From Desulfospira joergensenii DSM 10085 (GTDB lineage Bacteria > Desulfobacterota > Desulfobacteria > Desulfobacterales > Desulfobacteraceae): DNA of 64,000 nt. The translations under genes and the position numbers were made by a program. Position 1 is the stretch's first letter. The number at the start of each line of letters is the position of its first letter. The notes below the pieces were generated by a model that worked only from the letters and a program-made list of their open reading frames with translations, did no database searches and was not told where the DNA came from. This document shows, piece after piece, positions 40,579 through 50,103 of the stretch. The stretch covers positions 1,415,223-1,479,222 of the forward strand of contig NZ_ATUG01000001.1 in assembly GCF_000420085.1 (NCBI RefSeq), given 5' to 3'.

Positions 40579-42594
40579 TCACTGTCCCATTATCTTATCC
40601 ACAAGGTCCGAATCAACCGTAAAGGGAATGGTGATCTGGTCGCAGTTGGGGTTTTCTTTGTTGTAGCCGATGGCCACATCCATGGCGTTTTCATTTCTGG
40701 CCCAGTTCCGCCGGGCCACCCCGCCCATGACATCCCAGAGCATGGAAGAGCGGATAATATCGTCTACCCGGCTGCTGCCGTCCAGAACCAGGCCGAATCC
40801 GCCGTTGATGGCCTTGCCGATCCCGGTTCCCCCGCCGTTGTGCAGGGCCACCATGGTCATGCCCCGGGCTGCATTCCCGGCAAAGCAATGGGTGGCCATG
40901 TCCGCACAGACATTGGATCCGTCCAGGATATTGGCGGTTTCCCTGAACGGGGAATCGGTTCCTCCGGGATCATGGTGGTCCCGGCCCAGCATGATGGGGC
41001 CTGAAAGTTCTCCCTTCCTGACCATTTCATTGAATTTCAGGGCAATGGCCACCCTGCCCCCGGCATCCTGGTAAAGGATCCTGGCCTGGGATCCCACCAC
41101 CAGCTTGTTCTTTCCGGCATCCCGTATCCACACGTAATTGTCCCGGTCTTCGGCTCTTCTGTCCGGATCAATGCAGGCCATGGCCGCCTGATCCGTCTTT
41201 TCCAGGTCTTCGGGCCTTCCGCTGAGGCAGACCCAGCGGAACGGACCGTACCCATAGTCGAAAATCGGCCCCATGATATCCTCAAAATAGGATGGGAAGA
41301 CAAACCCGTCCTTGGCATCCACACCGTTTTTGGCCACCTCGGTCACCCCGGCGTCAAACACGGCCTTGAGAAAAGCATTTCCGTAATCGAAAAAATAGGT
41401 GCCAAGGCCTGAGATCTCCTTGATCAGGCCATAATGTTTTTTCAGGCTGGCATCGACCAAATCCCTGAATTTCTCCCGGTCCTCTGCCAGGAGCCGGGTT
41501 CTTTCCCCAAAGGAAATGCCGGCCGGGCAGTAGCCTCCGTCATAGACCACATGGCAGGAAGTCTGATCCGAAAGAAGGTCGACCCTGATCCTGTTTTTTA
41601 CCAGGAATTCAAGAAGATCCACCACGTTCCCGGAATAGGCAATGGAGGTATTCTCCCCTGCCCCGGCTGCCTTTTGGGCAATGGATGCAACTTCGGCAAG
41701 ATCCGAAGAGACCACATCCACCCATCCCTGGCTGCGGCGGGTTTCAATCCTGGAGGGATCCACCTCCGCCGTGATGGAAACGGCCCCGGCAATCTTGGCT
41801 GCCTTGGGCTGGGCTCCGCTCATACCACCCAGGCCCGAAGAGACAAAGATCAGGCCGGTTAAATCCCCGTCGGCAGGCACATTGCACATCTTCCTGCCGG
41901 CATTGAGCAGGGTATTGTAGGTCCCGTGGACAATGCCCTGGGGGCCGATGTACATCCACCCTCCGGCCGTCATCTGGCCGTAGGAGGAAACCCCCATCTG
42001 GGCCGCGATCTCCCAGTCATCCGGATTGTCGTAGAGCCCCACCATGAGGCCGTTGGTAATGATCACCCGGGGATTGTCCGGGGAGGATTTGAAAAGCCCC
42101 AGGGGATGGCCCGACTGCATGACCAGGGTCTGGTCCCGGGTCATGGTCTCTAAATATTTTTTGATCAGACGATACTGCATCCAGTTCTGGCAGACCGAAC
42201 CGGTTTCCCCGTAGGTCACCAGTTCATAGGGATAGAGAGCCACTTCAAAATCCAGGTTGTTGTCGATCATCACCTGGATGGCCCGGGCCTCTCTGCACCG
42301 GCCCTGATACTCCTCAATGGGCCTGGCCTTGATCCCTCCTTCGGGCCGGAACCGGTACCCGTAAATCCGCCCCCGGGTCTTGAGCTCTTCCAGAAACTCG
42401 GGAATCAGGGTTTCGTGGAGATGTTCCGGCACGTATCTCAAGGCGTTCTTCAGTGCGGTTGCGGTCTGGGACCGGCTCAGGCGGAACCCCCGGTCCGGAG
42501 CCCTGCGGATGCCGGGTCTGAAGGACTTTTGGGAGGGCAGTTCATCCCCCAGGCGGATTCTCATGGATTCTTTGGCAAGGCTGTTGGATATCAT
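40579..42594 (-). CDS. hutU: urocanate hydratase
   Basis: 671 residues. Converts urocanate to imidazolone propionate in histidine breakdown, with a tightly bound NAD+. The family blocks are present: GSGLGGMSGAQPKAA-like FVSSGLGGMSGAQPKAAKIA (about 252-271), WVDVVSSDLAEV, HVVYDGGYCPAGISFGERTR (about 354-373) and MTMVALHNGGGTGIGKAING (about 579-598), the last around the NAD site. It is longer than the usual 550-residue form, mainly by an N-terminal region of about 110 residues seen in another bacterial subgroup. No hutH, hutI or hutG lies next to it. AAGGAG lies before the ATG. Confidence 0.9.
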   Translation of the reverse strand: MISNSLAKESMRIRLGDELPSQKSFRPGIRRAPDRGFRLSRSQTATALKNALRYVPEHLHETLIPEFLEELKTRGRIYGYRFRPEGGIKARPIEEYQGRCREARAIQVMIDNNLDFEVALYPYELVTYGETGSVCQNWMQYRLIKKYLETMTRDQTLVMQSGHPLGLFKSSPDNPRVIITNGLMVGLYDNPDDWEIAAQMGVSSYGQMTAGGWMYIGPQGIVHGTYNTLLNAGRKMCNVPADGDLTGLIFVSSGLGGMSGAQPKAAKIAGAVSITAEVDPSRIETRRSQGWVDVVSSDLAEVASIAQKAAGAGENTSIAYSGNVVDLLEFLVKNRIRVDLLSDQTSCHVVYDGGYCPAGISFGERTRLLAEDREKFRDLVDASLKKHYGLIKEISGLGTYFFDYGNAFLKAVFDAGVTEVAKNGVDAKDGFVFPSYFEDIMGPIFDYGYGPFRWVCLSGRPEDLEKTDQAAMACIDPDRRAEDRDNYVWIRDAGKNKLVVGSQARILYQDAGGRVAIALKFNEMVRKGELSGPIMLGRDHHDPGGTDSPFRETANILDGSNVCADMATHCFAGNAARGMTMVALHNGGGTGIGKAINGGFGLVLDGSSRVDDIIRSSMLWDVMGGVARRNWARNENAMDVAIGYNKENPNCDQITIPFTVDSDLVDKIMGQ

Positions 42595-42718
42595 GGCGAT
42601 TCTCCTTAAAGGGTCAAAAGCTAACTTGTATATACAGGCTTATACCACTCAGACTCCCGCGATGTCAAGGGGTTTGTATGTAAGCGCCATGGCAGTTTAT
42701 GGGAGGGGGATGCAGACA

Positions 42719-45700
42719 CTAAAAATTGTCAAGAATGTTTCTAACCATGCAAAGCAAATCCGACTTAATCACCGGTTTCATAAGGATTCCCTTGATGCCT
42801 TTGGGGAGGTACCCCTCTGGATCAATTTTGCTTGAGAATCCGGTCATCAATACGATGGGCAAATCCGGTCTGATCCGGAGCAAATTGCTGGCCAGTGTAT
42901 CACCGGTCATATTGGGCATGGTCATATCCGTAATCACCATGTCATAATCTTGAGGAGACCGCTTGAAAATTTCAAGGGCCTTCTCAGAGTTTGTCACACC
43001 GTCAACCGCATACCCCATTCTGTTGAGATTTATTTTTGTAATCTCTATGATCGGTTTTTCGTCATCCACAATTAAAATTTTCTCATTTCCCCCTGGAAGC
43101 TTTTCCACATGATTTTCAAAATCCATGGACTCGGAACCTGAATCCAGGATTGGCAGATAAACATCAAAAGAGGAGCCCTGCCCAGGGTCACTTTCCACCG
43201 AAATCTGCCCCCTGTGATTTTTGATAATTCCATGGACAAGGGAAAGTCCCAATCCCGTGCCCTTTCCCTCGGGTTTGGTCGTATAAAAGGGTTCAAATAT
43301 CCGCTCCAGGTCACCTTCTCCGATGCCGTGCCCTGTATCGCTTATCCTCAGATGAAGATAGTTGCCGGTCCTCATATTGATAAACTTAGACACAAAATCT
43401 TGGTCAACGGCAATATCATTCAGTTCAACGGTTAACAAACCTCCGGTTTCTTCCATGGCATGGGCTCCGTTGGTGCATAAATTCATGATGATCTGGTGGA
43501 TCTGGGTGGGGTCTCCCATGATTTGGGAATTGGAGGAGAGATTGTCTCTGATTTCAATAGTAGACGGCAGAGAAGCCTTTAAGAGCTTTAGCGCCTCTTT
43601 TATGATCAGCCGAATGCGGATGGGTTTCATTTCCTGTTCAGTTTGACGGCTGAAGGTCAGGATCTGCTTTACAAGATCTTTGGCCCTATGAGCTGATTTT
43701 AATATGCCCTGCAAAGCCTTATGCACACTTTCCTGCTCGTTGACCGAGGCCAAGGAAATTTCAGCAAACCCCATGATGGCGAATAAAATATTGTTAAAAT
43801 CATGTGCGATCCCACCGGCCAGTGTTCCAATTGCCTCCAGTTTCTGAACATGGCGCAGCTGCTTTTCCAAATTCAAAGTTTCTGTAATATCCCGGAAAAT
43901 GGTGAATTTGGACACAGAGCCATCCGCGTTTAGGATGGGTGAATTGGAGACATTATAGTGACGCCTGTCTTTGGGATTCAAAACAGTATATTTTTGATGC
44001 TCAAATTTTTTAATTTTTTCGAAAGTACACCAGGGACATTTTAACTCTCTAAGATAAATAGAGGAATGACAGGTCCTGCCGATAAAATCCCCCCCCAGCC
44101 ATCTGATCATCGCCGGGTTCATATATGAGATGATATAATCCGGAGAGCAGATATAGGCCGGATCATCCATTGCCTCCATCATGCTTCTGTGTTTTGCTTC
44201 GCTTGCTTCCAATGCTTCCCTGGCTTTTTTGGTTTCTGTAATGTCGTCAAATACAGTATAGACTGAACTCGGAGTTTTTTCATCTTGAAGAAACTGGGGA
44301 ACCGCATCAACCTTGATCCATCTATGGTGATTCTTTTTAGGATTAAATACACCCAGGATGACATTATTCACCGGTCTGCCGGTTCTTAACGCCATCATGG
44401 ACGGATGGTCATCCGGTTTCAAGGGGGTACCATCTTCTCCAACAGGATGCCGTTCAGATTTTTTCTCCGGCTGTTTCAACAAAATTTCTCCGGGCACACC
44501 CAGAATCTTTTCAGCCGCCTGATTCACAGATATGATTCGTCCGGCTCTATCCTGGTAGACCACGCCCTGCCCCATGGTTTCGAAGAGAGTTCGATACCTG
44601 TTTTCACTGACAAACAGATCCTGTTCAACTTTTTTTTTGGCAATCACCCGCCAGGTTTCCGTCATCAATAAAGTCAGCTGTTCAGCATCTGATTCATCAT
44701 AGGGAGAGGCTTTATTGCCGACGCCGGCAATGGCAATAATACGGTTACCGCTGTATACAGGGATGCTCATATGCCGGGTAACATGGAAGTGTCCTTCCGG
44801 ATATCCCTGCTTTTCAGAAATACTCTGGTAATCGTTGTGAAAGACCGGTTTTTTGAATCGAATGCAGTCTGCCCAGATCCCGGCGCTGTCCAGGGGATAA
44901 TGGGTACCCTTGGCAGATTCGCAGATGTTCAAGACCTCTTGGGACCATGAGGTGAGCAGGATGCTTCCTCTTTCTTCATCGTAGAAATGAAAATATCCCC
45001 CCTGGCTCTGTGTAAGCTTGACACCCTGCTCAAGTGCGAAATTGGCAAGTTCTTGTTCAGATTTTTCCTCCATCTTGCTCAATTCCACAAGGGCTCTTAA
45101 TCTGTCCCGATTGAGCTGGATCGATTTTTCATCTTTTTTTCTCTGGGTAATATCACTGACGATTCCGAAACTGCCGTTGAAAGACTCGGTTTCATCCCTT
45201 ATGATGGCAGGGGATACTAGGGTTTGAATCTGTCTTTTTTTACGGGTGTTCCAGGCGATTTCGTAGGGTTCGGCAACACCGGAGATTCTTTTTTTCCATT
45301 CATTTTTAAAAATCTCAACCTCTGTTTTGTTAAAAAATATGGTATATTTTTTCCCGATGATATCCTCGGGACGATACTCAGTCATCCGAAGCAACTGGTC
45401 ATTGACATAGGTGACAACACCCTCCCGGTCAAGCACCAACAGCCCCTCCGGCATGGTTTCAACCAGCATCCGGTATTTCTTTTCACTGACCTGTAAATCA
45501 AGCTGTATCTCTTTTCTGGACACCACCTCGTCCAAGAGTCTGGCATTGATATCTTCCAATTCCCGGGTCCTCTCCACCACCCGGTATTCAAGTTCTTTTT
45601 TCGATTTGAGAAGTTGTTTTTCGTTATCCTCCTTGATAACGGACAGCCAGGCCAGTTTCCAAGAAACGCCTCCGATCACAAAGAATGAAATCAAGCAAAA

Positions 45701-46735
45701 AAAAGTATTATAGAACTTCCACACCCTCTGTTGGGCATACAAAACGCTCCGGGGTATGAAAGATACGATTTTCCAATAATATCCGGAACTATCAGAGTGA
45801 TTGATCATGACTTTAGTTTCCGGGTTGAGGACTTCAACCGCCTCGGCCAACGGTGATACGGTTGAAAAGGTAAACAGCCCGGCCATGGTTTCGACTTGAC
45901 CCTTTTGGGAGCCATTGAGCCTTGTCCAGACAGCGGGGAATTTTTCTTTAAAATTCAACTGGGGATTTTTTTGCATAAACCCCCATTCATCTTCCTTTTT
46001 CACTCCTTTGAGCCAGAAACCGTCCTTATTTAAAAGCATCAGTTCCGTTTGATTTTGCCGGGAGGTCTTTTCAAATTTTGTAATTAAATGTTTGCCAAGA
46101 TAATTTAAAATCACAATGCCCATGACGTTTCCGGTTTTATCGCGAACCGGTTCTGCGACGCGGATCGTCGGCTTGTAGGGGATTTCAATTTTTCCGTTTT
46201 CAATGTTCAGATCAAAAGGAGAAAAATAAATCCGTCCTTTTTTCACACCCAGGGCCTCCTTTAAATAGTACCGGTTGCCTTTGAACTGAAGATCCCGGGG
46301 CTGAACGATTTGGGGGCCGGTTTCCGTGTTGTTGATACGAATTTTTTCCCAGCCGGTGTTGTCTACATACCGGATCTGATCATATTTTTTATGGGTCTTT
46401 GCAAAGAGAATCAGATCCGGTATCATCAGGACCGGATCTATTGGTTTTCCTGTTTCCGAAGTGATCAAATCCACCTTTGCCCTCTCGGCTAACCCGGCGA
46501 CGAACTCAATATCCTCAATGATCGGAATCAGTTCACTGGAGAGATTGGTTTTCCCATTGGAGACGGTTTGGATTTCATGGCCTTTTTTCAACAATAGATC
46601 CGACGTACTTTGTACTTTGTAGATGTAACCAGAAATAGCCACCAGAACAATATAAACCGGGACAAAAATAATAAGTCCTTTTTTCAGAACCGTGGAATTT
46701 TTGTACGAAATGGTGGATCGGTTATTCTCTTTCAT
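42719..46735 (-). CDS. large membrane-bound hybrid histidine kinase
   Basis: 1338 residues. TM1 about 15-36 and TM2 about 335-357 flank an extracytoplasmic Cache-like sensor. Then a coiled coil, PAS (about 400-520, GLLVLDREGVVTYVNDQLLR), GAF (about 545-700, LALEQGVKLTQSQGGYFHFY-like), PAS (about 710-830, GVVYQDRAGRIISVNQAAEK), PAS with C-x-x-C (about 840-960, LKCPWC), HisKA with GTLAGGIAHDFNNILFAIMG, HATPase (GKGTGLGLSLVHGIIKN) and a receiver (MVITDMTMPNMTG) at the end. It is monocistronic. Its kinase and receiver parts are similar to those of the hybrid kinase at 19,827. Ligand unknown. Confidence 0.92.
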   Translation of the reverse strand: MKENNRSTISYKNSTVLKKGLIIFVPVYIVLVAISGYIYKVQSTSDLLLKKGHEIQTVSNGKTNLSSELIPIIEDIEFVAGLAERAKVDLITSETGKPIDPVLMIPDLILFAKTHKKYDQIRYVDNTGWEKIRINNTETGPQIVQPRDLQFKGNRYYLKEALGVKKGRIYFSPFDLNIENGKIEIPYKPTIRVAEPVRDKTGNVMGIVILNYLGKHLITKFEKTSRQNQTELMLLNKDGFWLKGVKKEDEWGFMQKNPQLNFKEKFPAVWTRLNGSQKGQVETMAGLFTFSTVSPLAEAVEVLNPETKVMINHSDSSGYYWKIVSFIPRSVLYAQQRVWKFYNTFFCLISFFVIGGVSWKLAWLSVIKEDNEKQLLKSKKELEYRVVERTRELEDINARLLDEVVSRKEIQLDLQVSEKKYRMLVETMPEGLLVLDREGVVTYVNDQLLRMTEYRPEDIIGKKYTIFFNKTEVEIFKNEWKKRISGVAEPYEIAWNTRKKRQIQTLVSPAIIRDETESFNGSFGIVSDITQRKKDEKSIQLNRDRLRALVELSKMEEKSEQELANFALEQGVKLTQSQGGYFHFYDEERGSILLTSWSQEVLNICESAKGTHYPLDSAGIWADCIRFKKPVFHNDYQSISEKQGYPEGHFHVTRHMSIPVYSGNRIIAIAGVGNKASPYDESDAEQLTLLMTETWRVIAKKKVEQDLFVSENRYRTLFETMGQGVVYQDRAGRIISVNQAAEKILGVPGEILLKQPEKKSERHPVGEDGTPLKPDDHPSMMALRTGRPVNNVILGVFNPKKNHHRWIKVDAVPQFLQDEKTPSSVYTVFDDITETKKAREALEASEAKHRSMMEAMDDPAYICSPDYIISYMNPAMIRWLGGDFIGRTCHSSIYLRELKCPWCTFEKIKKFEHQKYTVLNPKDRRHYNVSNSPILNADGSVSKFTIFRDITETLNLEKQLRHVQKLEAIGTLAGGIAHDFNNILFAIMGFAEISLASVNEQESVHKALQGILKSAHRAKDLVKQILTFSRQTEQEMKPIRIRLIIKEALKLLKASLPSTIEIRDNLSSNSQIMGDPTQIHQIIMNLCTNGAHAMEETGGLLTVELNDIAVDQDFVSKFINMRTGNYLHLRISDTGHGIGEGDLERIFEPFYTTKPEGKGTGLGLSLVHGIIKNHRGQISVESDPGQGSSFDVYLPILDSGSESMDFENHVEKLPGGNEKILIVDDEKPIIEITKINLNRMGYAVDGVTNSEKALEIFKRSPQDYDMVITDMTMPNMTGDTLASNLLRIRPDLPIVLMTGFSSKIDPEGYLPKGIKGILMKPVIKSDLLCMVRNILDNF

Positions 46736-47248
46736 TTTAACTTTTCTCAGTGCGCAAGAATTAAAAAGGAGAAATAGATTCCCGGCAGGGCGACAGCACT
46801 GGAAAAACCGGACCGATTCCGATGAGGCGCGATGTGAATGATATCTGAAATTTGGGAAATCTGGGTACTAGATATTTATATCATCTGTTTAACCGTTTTT
46901 CAACAAATTAGAAATTCAGATGGATCGGATCCCTTTGCGTTTAAAGGAAAAACATCACACCCTCTTTTGTTGGATCATTGCTTCGGGGATCTGTAAGAAT
47001 CAAGTACACGCCTGCCAAACATATCTGAAACCGACGAAAATCTCATCGATTACGATTCGTTGTTGTAGCAGGCCGGGAAGAGAAAACAGAGCAGAATAGC
47101 CGTGGGCAAGGTCAGAAAACCTCAGGTTTTCCATTTTTGGGCAGGCCGCTTGATCTTTTTATCCCGCCCGGCAGCAAGGCGTTACCAGGTGCCGGACGGG
47201 GTTCCAGGAACAGGTCCCCGCAGGGAGCCTTTTTTAATTGGCCATGTT
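46736..47248. other. intergenic stretch, no gene seen
   Basis: About 510 bases between the large kinase and the stress protein. It must hold the kinase promoter. A short hairpin with a T-run (47,115-47,136, stem GAAAACC/GGTTTTC) could be a weak terminator. Open frames here lack codon bias and ribosome binding sites. Confidence 0.5.
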
Positions 47249-47740
47249 TTATTTATCAGGCAGGCGGATCACCAGCACGGGAATTTTGCTCTGGCGGACC
47301 ACTCTTCTGGCTGTGCCGCCGATGAGACCGTCTTTGAGGATATTGTAACCCCGATTGCCCATGACGATCATATCGGCCTCGGCTTTTTTTGCCCCGTGAA
47401 GGATCTCTTCCGTGGGATTGCCTTTTTCGATGATGATATCATCTACAAGCAAAGGGCAGGATTCAATCACCGAACCCATTTCTTGGCAAAAATCCTCAAT
47501 CCGAGTTTTGATTTTCTCGGTAACGTACTCATATTTTTCAGCAATGAGCTTTTTCCACCTGTCTTCTCCCACGACGTCGTGAACCAGGTTTTCCATGGAT
47601 GGAAGCATGTCTTCCATGACATGGAGGATGGTGATTTTGGCATTGTAGCGCCGGGCCATATCCGCTGCATAACCAAAGGCGAATCTGGCGTTCTCGGAAA
47701 GATCGGTTGCATAAAAAATTTTTTTAATTTCAGGAACCAT
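47249..47740 (-). CDS. universal stress protein
   Basis: 163 residues, UspA fold. The ATP-binding pattern G-x2-G-x9-G-S/T is present as GNRGYNILKDGLIGGTARRV (about 127-146), and the N-terminal Asp (FYATDLSENA) is in place, so an ATP-binding subtype. GGAGGG precedes the ATG. Cytoplasmic; role in stress or energy state inferred from the family. Confidence 0.9.
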   Translation of the reverse strand: MVPEIKKIFYATDLSENARFAFGYAADMARRYNAKITILHVMEDMLPSMENLVHDVVGEDRWKKLIAEKYEYVTEKIKTRIEDFCQEMGSVIESCPLLVDDIIIEKGNPTEEILHGAKKAEADMIVMGNRGYNILKDGLIGGTARRVVRQSKIPVLVIRLPDK

Positions 47741-47817
47741 ACTGCCCTCCTTTTGTTATCTGTCCAACGACAAACCGGAGCTGCAGAAATCCTCCTACCC
47801 AGCCTTTCCGGCTGTGT

Positions 47818-48186
47818 TCACCGGATGGGGACCACTTCCAGCCAGTACCCGTCCGGATCATTGATAAAATAGATTCCCATTTCCGGGTTTTCATAGCAGA
47901 TACAGCCCATCTCCTTATGGAGTTCATGGGCTGCATCATAGTCATCGGTTTTAAATGCGACATGGAATTCTTCGTCGCCCAGGTCATAGGGCTGTTTCTG
48001 GGACGCAAGCCAGGTCAGTTCCAGTTTATTGGCACTGGAACCGTCCCCCAGGAAAACGATGATATAACTGCCGTCGTCTGCTTCCTTTCTTCTGATTTCC
48101 TTTAAACCCAGGGCCTTTTCATAAAAGACCAGGCTCTTATCAAGGTCCAGTACATTGATGTTGAAATGGTCAATGGTAAAATTCAT
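47818..48186 (-). CDS. VOC-family (lactoylglutathione lyase-like) protein
   Basis: 122 residues, two beta-alpha-beta-beta-beta modules. Potential metal ligands: His7 (TIDHFNINV), Glu near 56 (KLELTWL), His near 75 (EFHVAFKT) and Glu near 118 (YWLEVVPIR), the set of glyoxalase I. So it may be a methylglyoxal-detoxifying lyase or a relative with another substrate. Single gene, divergent from tdh. Confidence 0.85.
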   Translation of the reverse strand: MNFTIDHFNINVLDLDKSLVFYEKALGLKEIRRKEADDGSYIIVFLGDGSSANKLELTWLASQKQPYDLGDEEFHVAFKTDDYDAAHELHKEMGCICYENPEMGIYFINDPDGYWLEVVPIR

Positions 48187-48439
48187 GATTTTTCCTCTTT
48201 TGAGAGTTATCCGGTTTCTTTTGATTGAAAATAATCACTATTTTACTTTATTCAATTTTAAAAACGGGATTCATTCCGGTATTTTCCTCAAAAATCCAGG
48301 GTTTTGCCGGGCCGCTTTCCCGAAATCGAATCAAAAGGTTAAAAAATAAATTTAATATATTTTTATTATTAATTTTTGCTTTAAAATGAAAATAAATATT
48401 ATTTTTTTCATAATATTTATTTTTAACCCATAAAAAGGC

Positions 48440-48469
48440 TTGGCGTTTATTCCGGCTTTATGATATGAT
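48440..48469 (+). promoter_or_regulatory. possible promoter of the tdh operon
   Basis: TTGGCG (48,440-48,445), 18-base spacer, TATGAT (48,464-48,469). The 250 bases to its left (48,187-48,439) are extremely AT-rich and hold no gene; they could act as an upstream element or a site for a nucleoid protein. Confidence 0.5.
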
Positions 48470-48614
48470 TTTTTTAATATGAGAAGAAAGGGAGCCCAGA
48501 CACTTCCGGCACCTTCTTCCTGCTGCCGGAAACAAGGGCATATAATTCTCTTACCCCCTTCCGCCGGCAATCCCCCTCTTCTTCAGATTAACCTTAATAG
48601 GAGGTTAAAACAAG

Positions 48615-49652
48615 ATGAACCAAACAATGAAAGCCCTGGTCAAGTCCAGGCCTGAACCGGGTCTCTGGATGGAGCAGGTCCCTGTCCCTGCCATCGGGCA
48701 CAACGAAGTCCTGATAAAAATCATAAAAACAGCCATCTGCGGCACCGATGTCCACATATACAACTGGGATAAATGGTCCCGGGAAACCATTCCCGTGCCC
48801 ATGCACATCGGCCATGAGTTTGTGGGAAGGATTGAAAAGACCGGATCCCATGTCCATGATTTTAAAAAAGGGGACCTGGTCTCGGGGGAAGGCCACCTGG
48901 TCTGCGGTCTTTGCCGGAACTGCCTGGCCGGCCGCCGCCACCTGTGCAAGGATACCCGGGGAGTGGGGGTGAACCGGCCCGGGGCCTTTGCCGAGTACCT
49001 GGCCATCCCCGTGACCAATGTCTGGTACTGCGATACCAGCATTCCCCTGGATATCCTGGCCTGTTTCGATCCCCTGGGCAATGCTACCCACACGGCCCTC
49101 TCCTTTGATCTCCTGGGAGAGGATGTCCTCATCACCGGAGCAGGTCCCATCGGCTGCATGGCCGCTGCCATTGCCAGACATTGCGGCGCCCGGCATGTGG
49201 TCGTCACAGACGTCAACCCCTTCCGCCTGGAACTGGCCGCCAGGGCCGGTGCCACCCGGACCCTGGACGTAACCCGGGAAGAGATCAAGGATGTCCAGAA
49301 AGAACTGGGTATGAAAGAGGGGTTTGACGTGGCCATGGAGATGTCAGGCAATCCCGCGGCCCTGGCCTCCATCCTGGACAACATGTGCCACGGCGGGAAA
49401 ATCGCCCTCCTGGGCATCATGCCCGAGGAGACAAAGATCGATTGGAACAAGGTGGTCTTCAACATGCTGACCATCAAAGGCATTTACGGCAGGGAAATGT
49501 ATGAAACCTGGTATAAGATGACCTCCATGATCCAGACCGGACTGGACATCTCGACCCTGATCACCCATAACTTTCATTATACCGAGTTTGAAAAGGGGTT
49601 TGAGGTGATGCGGTCGGGGAAATCGGGGAAGGTTGTTTTGGAATGGGAGTGA
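48615..49652 (+). CDS. tdh: L-threonine 3-dehydrogenase
   Basis: 345 residues, zinc medium-chain dehydrogenase that oxidises threonine to 2-amino-3-ketobutyrate with NAD+. Catalytic Zn ligands: Cys42 (ICGTDVHIY) and the His-Glu of HIGHEF (about 66-68); the structural Zn set is in [16 protein letters not shown] (about 96-111); the NAD loop is [10 protein letters not shown] (about 176-185). [10 protein letters not shown] and [16 protein letters not shown] blocks are those of Tdh and not of sorbitol dehydrogenase. It is in line with kbl, which makes the next enzyme. Confidence 0.93.
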   Translation: MNQTMKALVKSRPEPGLWMEQVPVPAIGHNEVLIKIIKTAICGTDVHIYNWDKWSRETIPVPMHIGHEFVGRIEKTGSHVHDFKKGDLVSGEGHLVCGLCRNCLAGRRHLCKDTRGVGVNRPGAFAEYLAIPVTNVWYCDTSIPLDILACFDPLGNATHTALSFDLLGEDVLITGAGPIGCMAAAIARHCGARHVVVTDVNPFRLELAARAGATRTLDVTREEIKDVQKELGMKEGFDVAMEMSGNPAALASILDNMCHGGKIALLGIMPEETKIDWNKVVFNMLTIKGIYGREMYETWYKMTSMIQTGLDISTLITHNFHYTEFEKGFEVMRSGKSGKVVLEWE

Positions 49653-49660
49653 AAAAAGCG

Positions 49661-49688
49661 AAAAGGCCAAAGCCAAAAGTCTAAAGCC
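49661..49688. repeat. inverted repeat, left copy
   Basis: Contains CCAAAGCCAAAAGTCTAAAG plus CC; this 22-mer (49,667-49,688) is exactly the reverse complement of 51,389-51,410. A degenerate copy lies at 50,059-50,082. The outer two bracket the four-helix-bundle gene and kbl. Confidence 0.8.
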
Positions 49689-49703
49689 TTATAAGGAAAA
49701 GAC

Positions 49704-50045
49704 ATGAGTTCTTCATTTGAAGGATTGGAAGTTTGGAAAAAATCGTGCCGGTTGGCTGTTAAAGTTTATAAGATTTTAGCCGGCTGTAAGGACTTTGGCT
49801 TGAAAGACCAGATGCAGAGGGCTGCCGTTTCCATTCCCTCTAACATTGCCGAAGGAAAGGAACGGAATTCTGATGCAGAATTCAAACGCTTTCTAAAGAT
49901 TGCCAAAGGCTCTGCCGCAGAATTACGAACGCAGCTTTATATTTCCAAAGAAATTAACATCATCTCAGAAACCGTCTCAAAAGAACTCTTAAGGGAAGTC
50001 AAAGAGATCTCAAAAATGCTCCAAGGATTGATATCATCTGTATAG
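49704..50045 (+). CDS. four-helix-bundle (23S rRNA IVP-like) protein
   Basis: 113 residues, all helical. FEGLEVWKKSCRLAVKVYKI (5-24), DQMQRAAVSIPSNIAEGKER (about 36-55) and FLKIAKGSAAELRTQLYIS (about 64-82) are the signatures of the family first seen in 23S rRNA intervening sequences. Here it is not in rRNA but between tdh and kbl. Its biochemical role is unknown. It has its own AAGGAAAAG site. Repeats at 49,661 and 50,059 lie on each side, so it looks like an insertion that kept the operon co-directional. Confidence 0.9.
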   Translation: MSSSFEGLEVWKKSCRLAVKVYKILAGCKDFGLKDQMQRAAVSIPSNIAEGKERNSDAEFKRFLKIAKGSAAELRTQLYISKEINIISETVSKELLREVKEISKMLQGLISSV

Positions 50046-50058
50046 ATAGTCGCGGCAT

Positions 50059-50082
50059 GCCTTTAGACTTTTGCCTTTTGAC
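50059..50082. repeat. inverted repeat, middle degenerate copy
   Basis: GCCTTTAGACTTTTGCCTTT plus TGAC, inverted relative to 49,661-49,688 and matching it except for short indels. Confidence 0.65.
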
Positions 50083-50103
50083 TAATAAACACGGAGAAAA
50101 TTA

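Noticed and set aside
48340..48430. Very AT-rich stretch as a replication origin
   Set aside because: No DnaA-box cluster or origin-linked genes are near; it is more likely an upstream promoter region.
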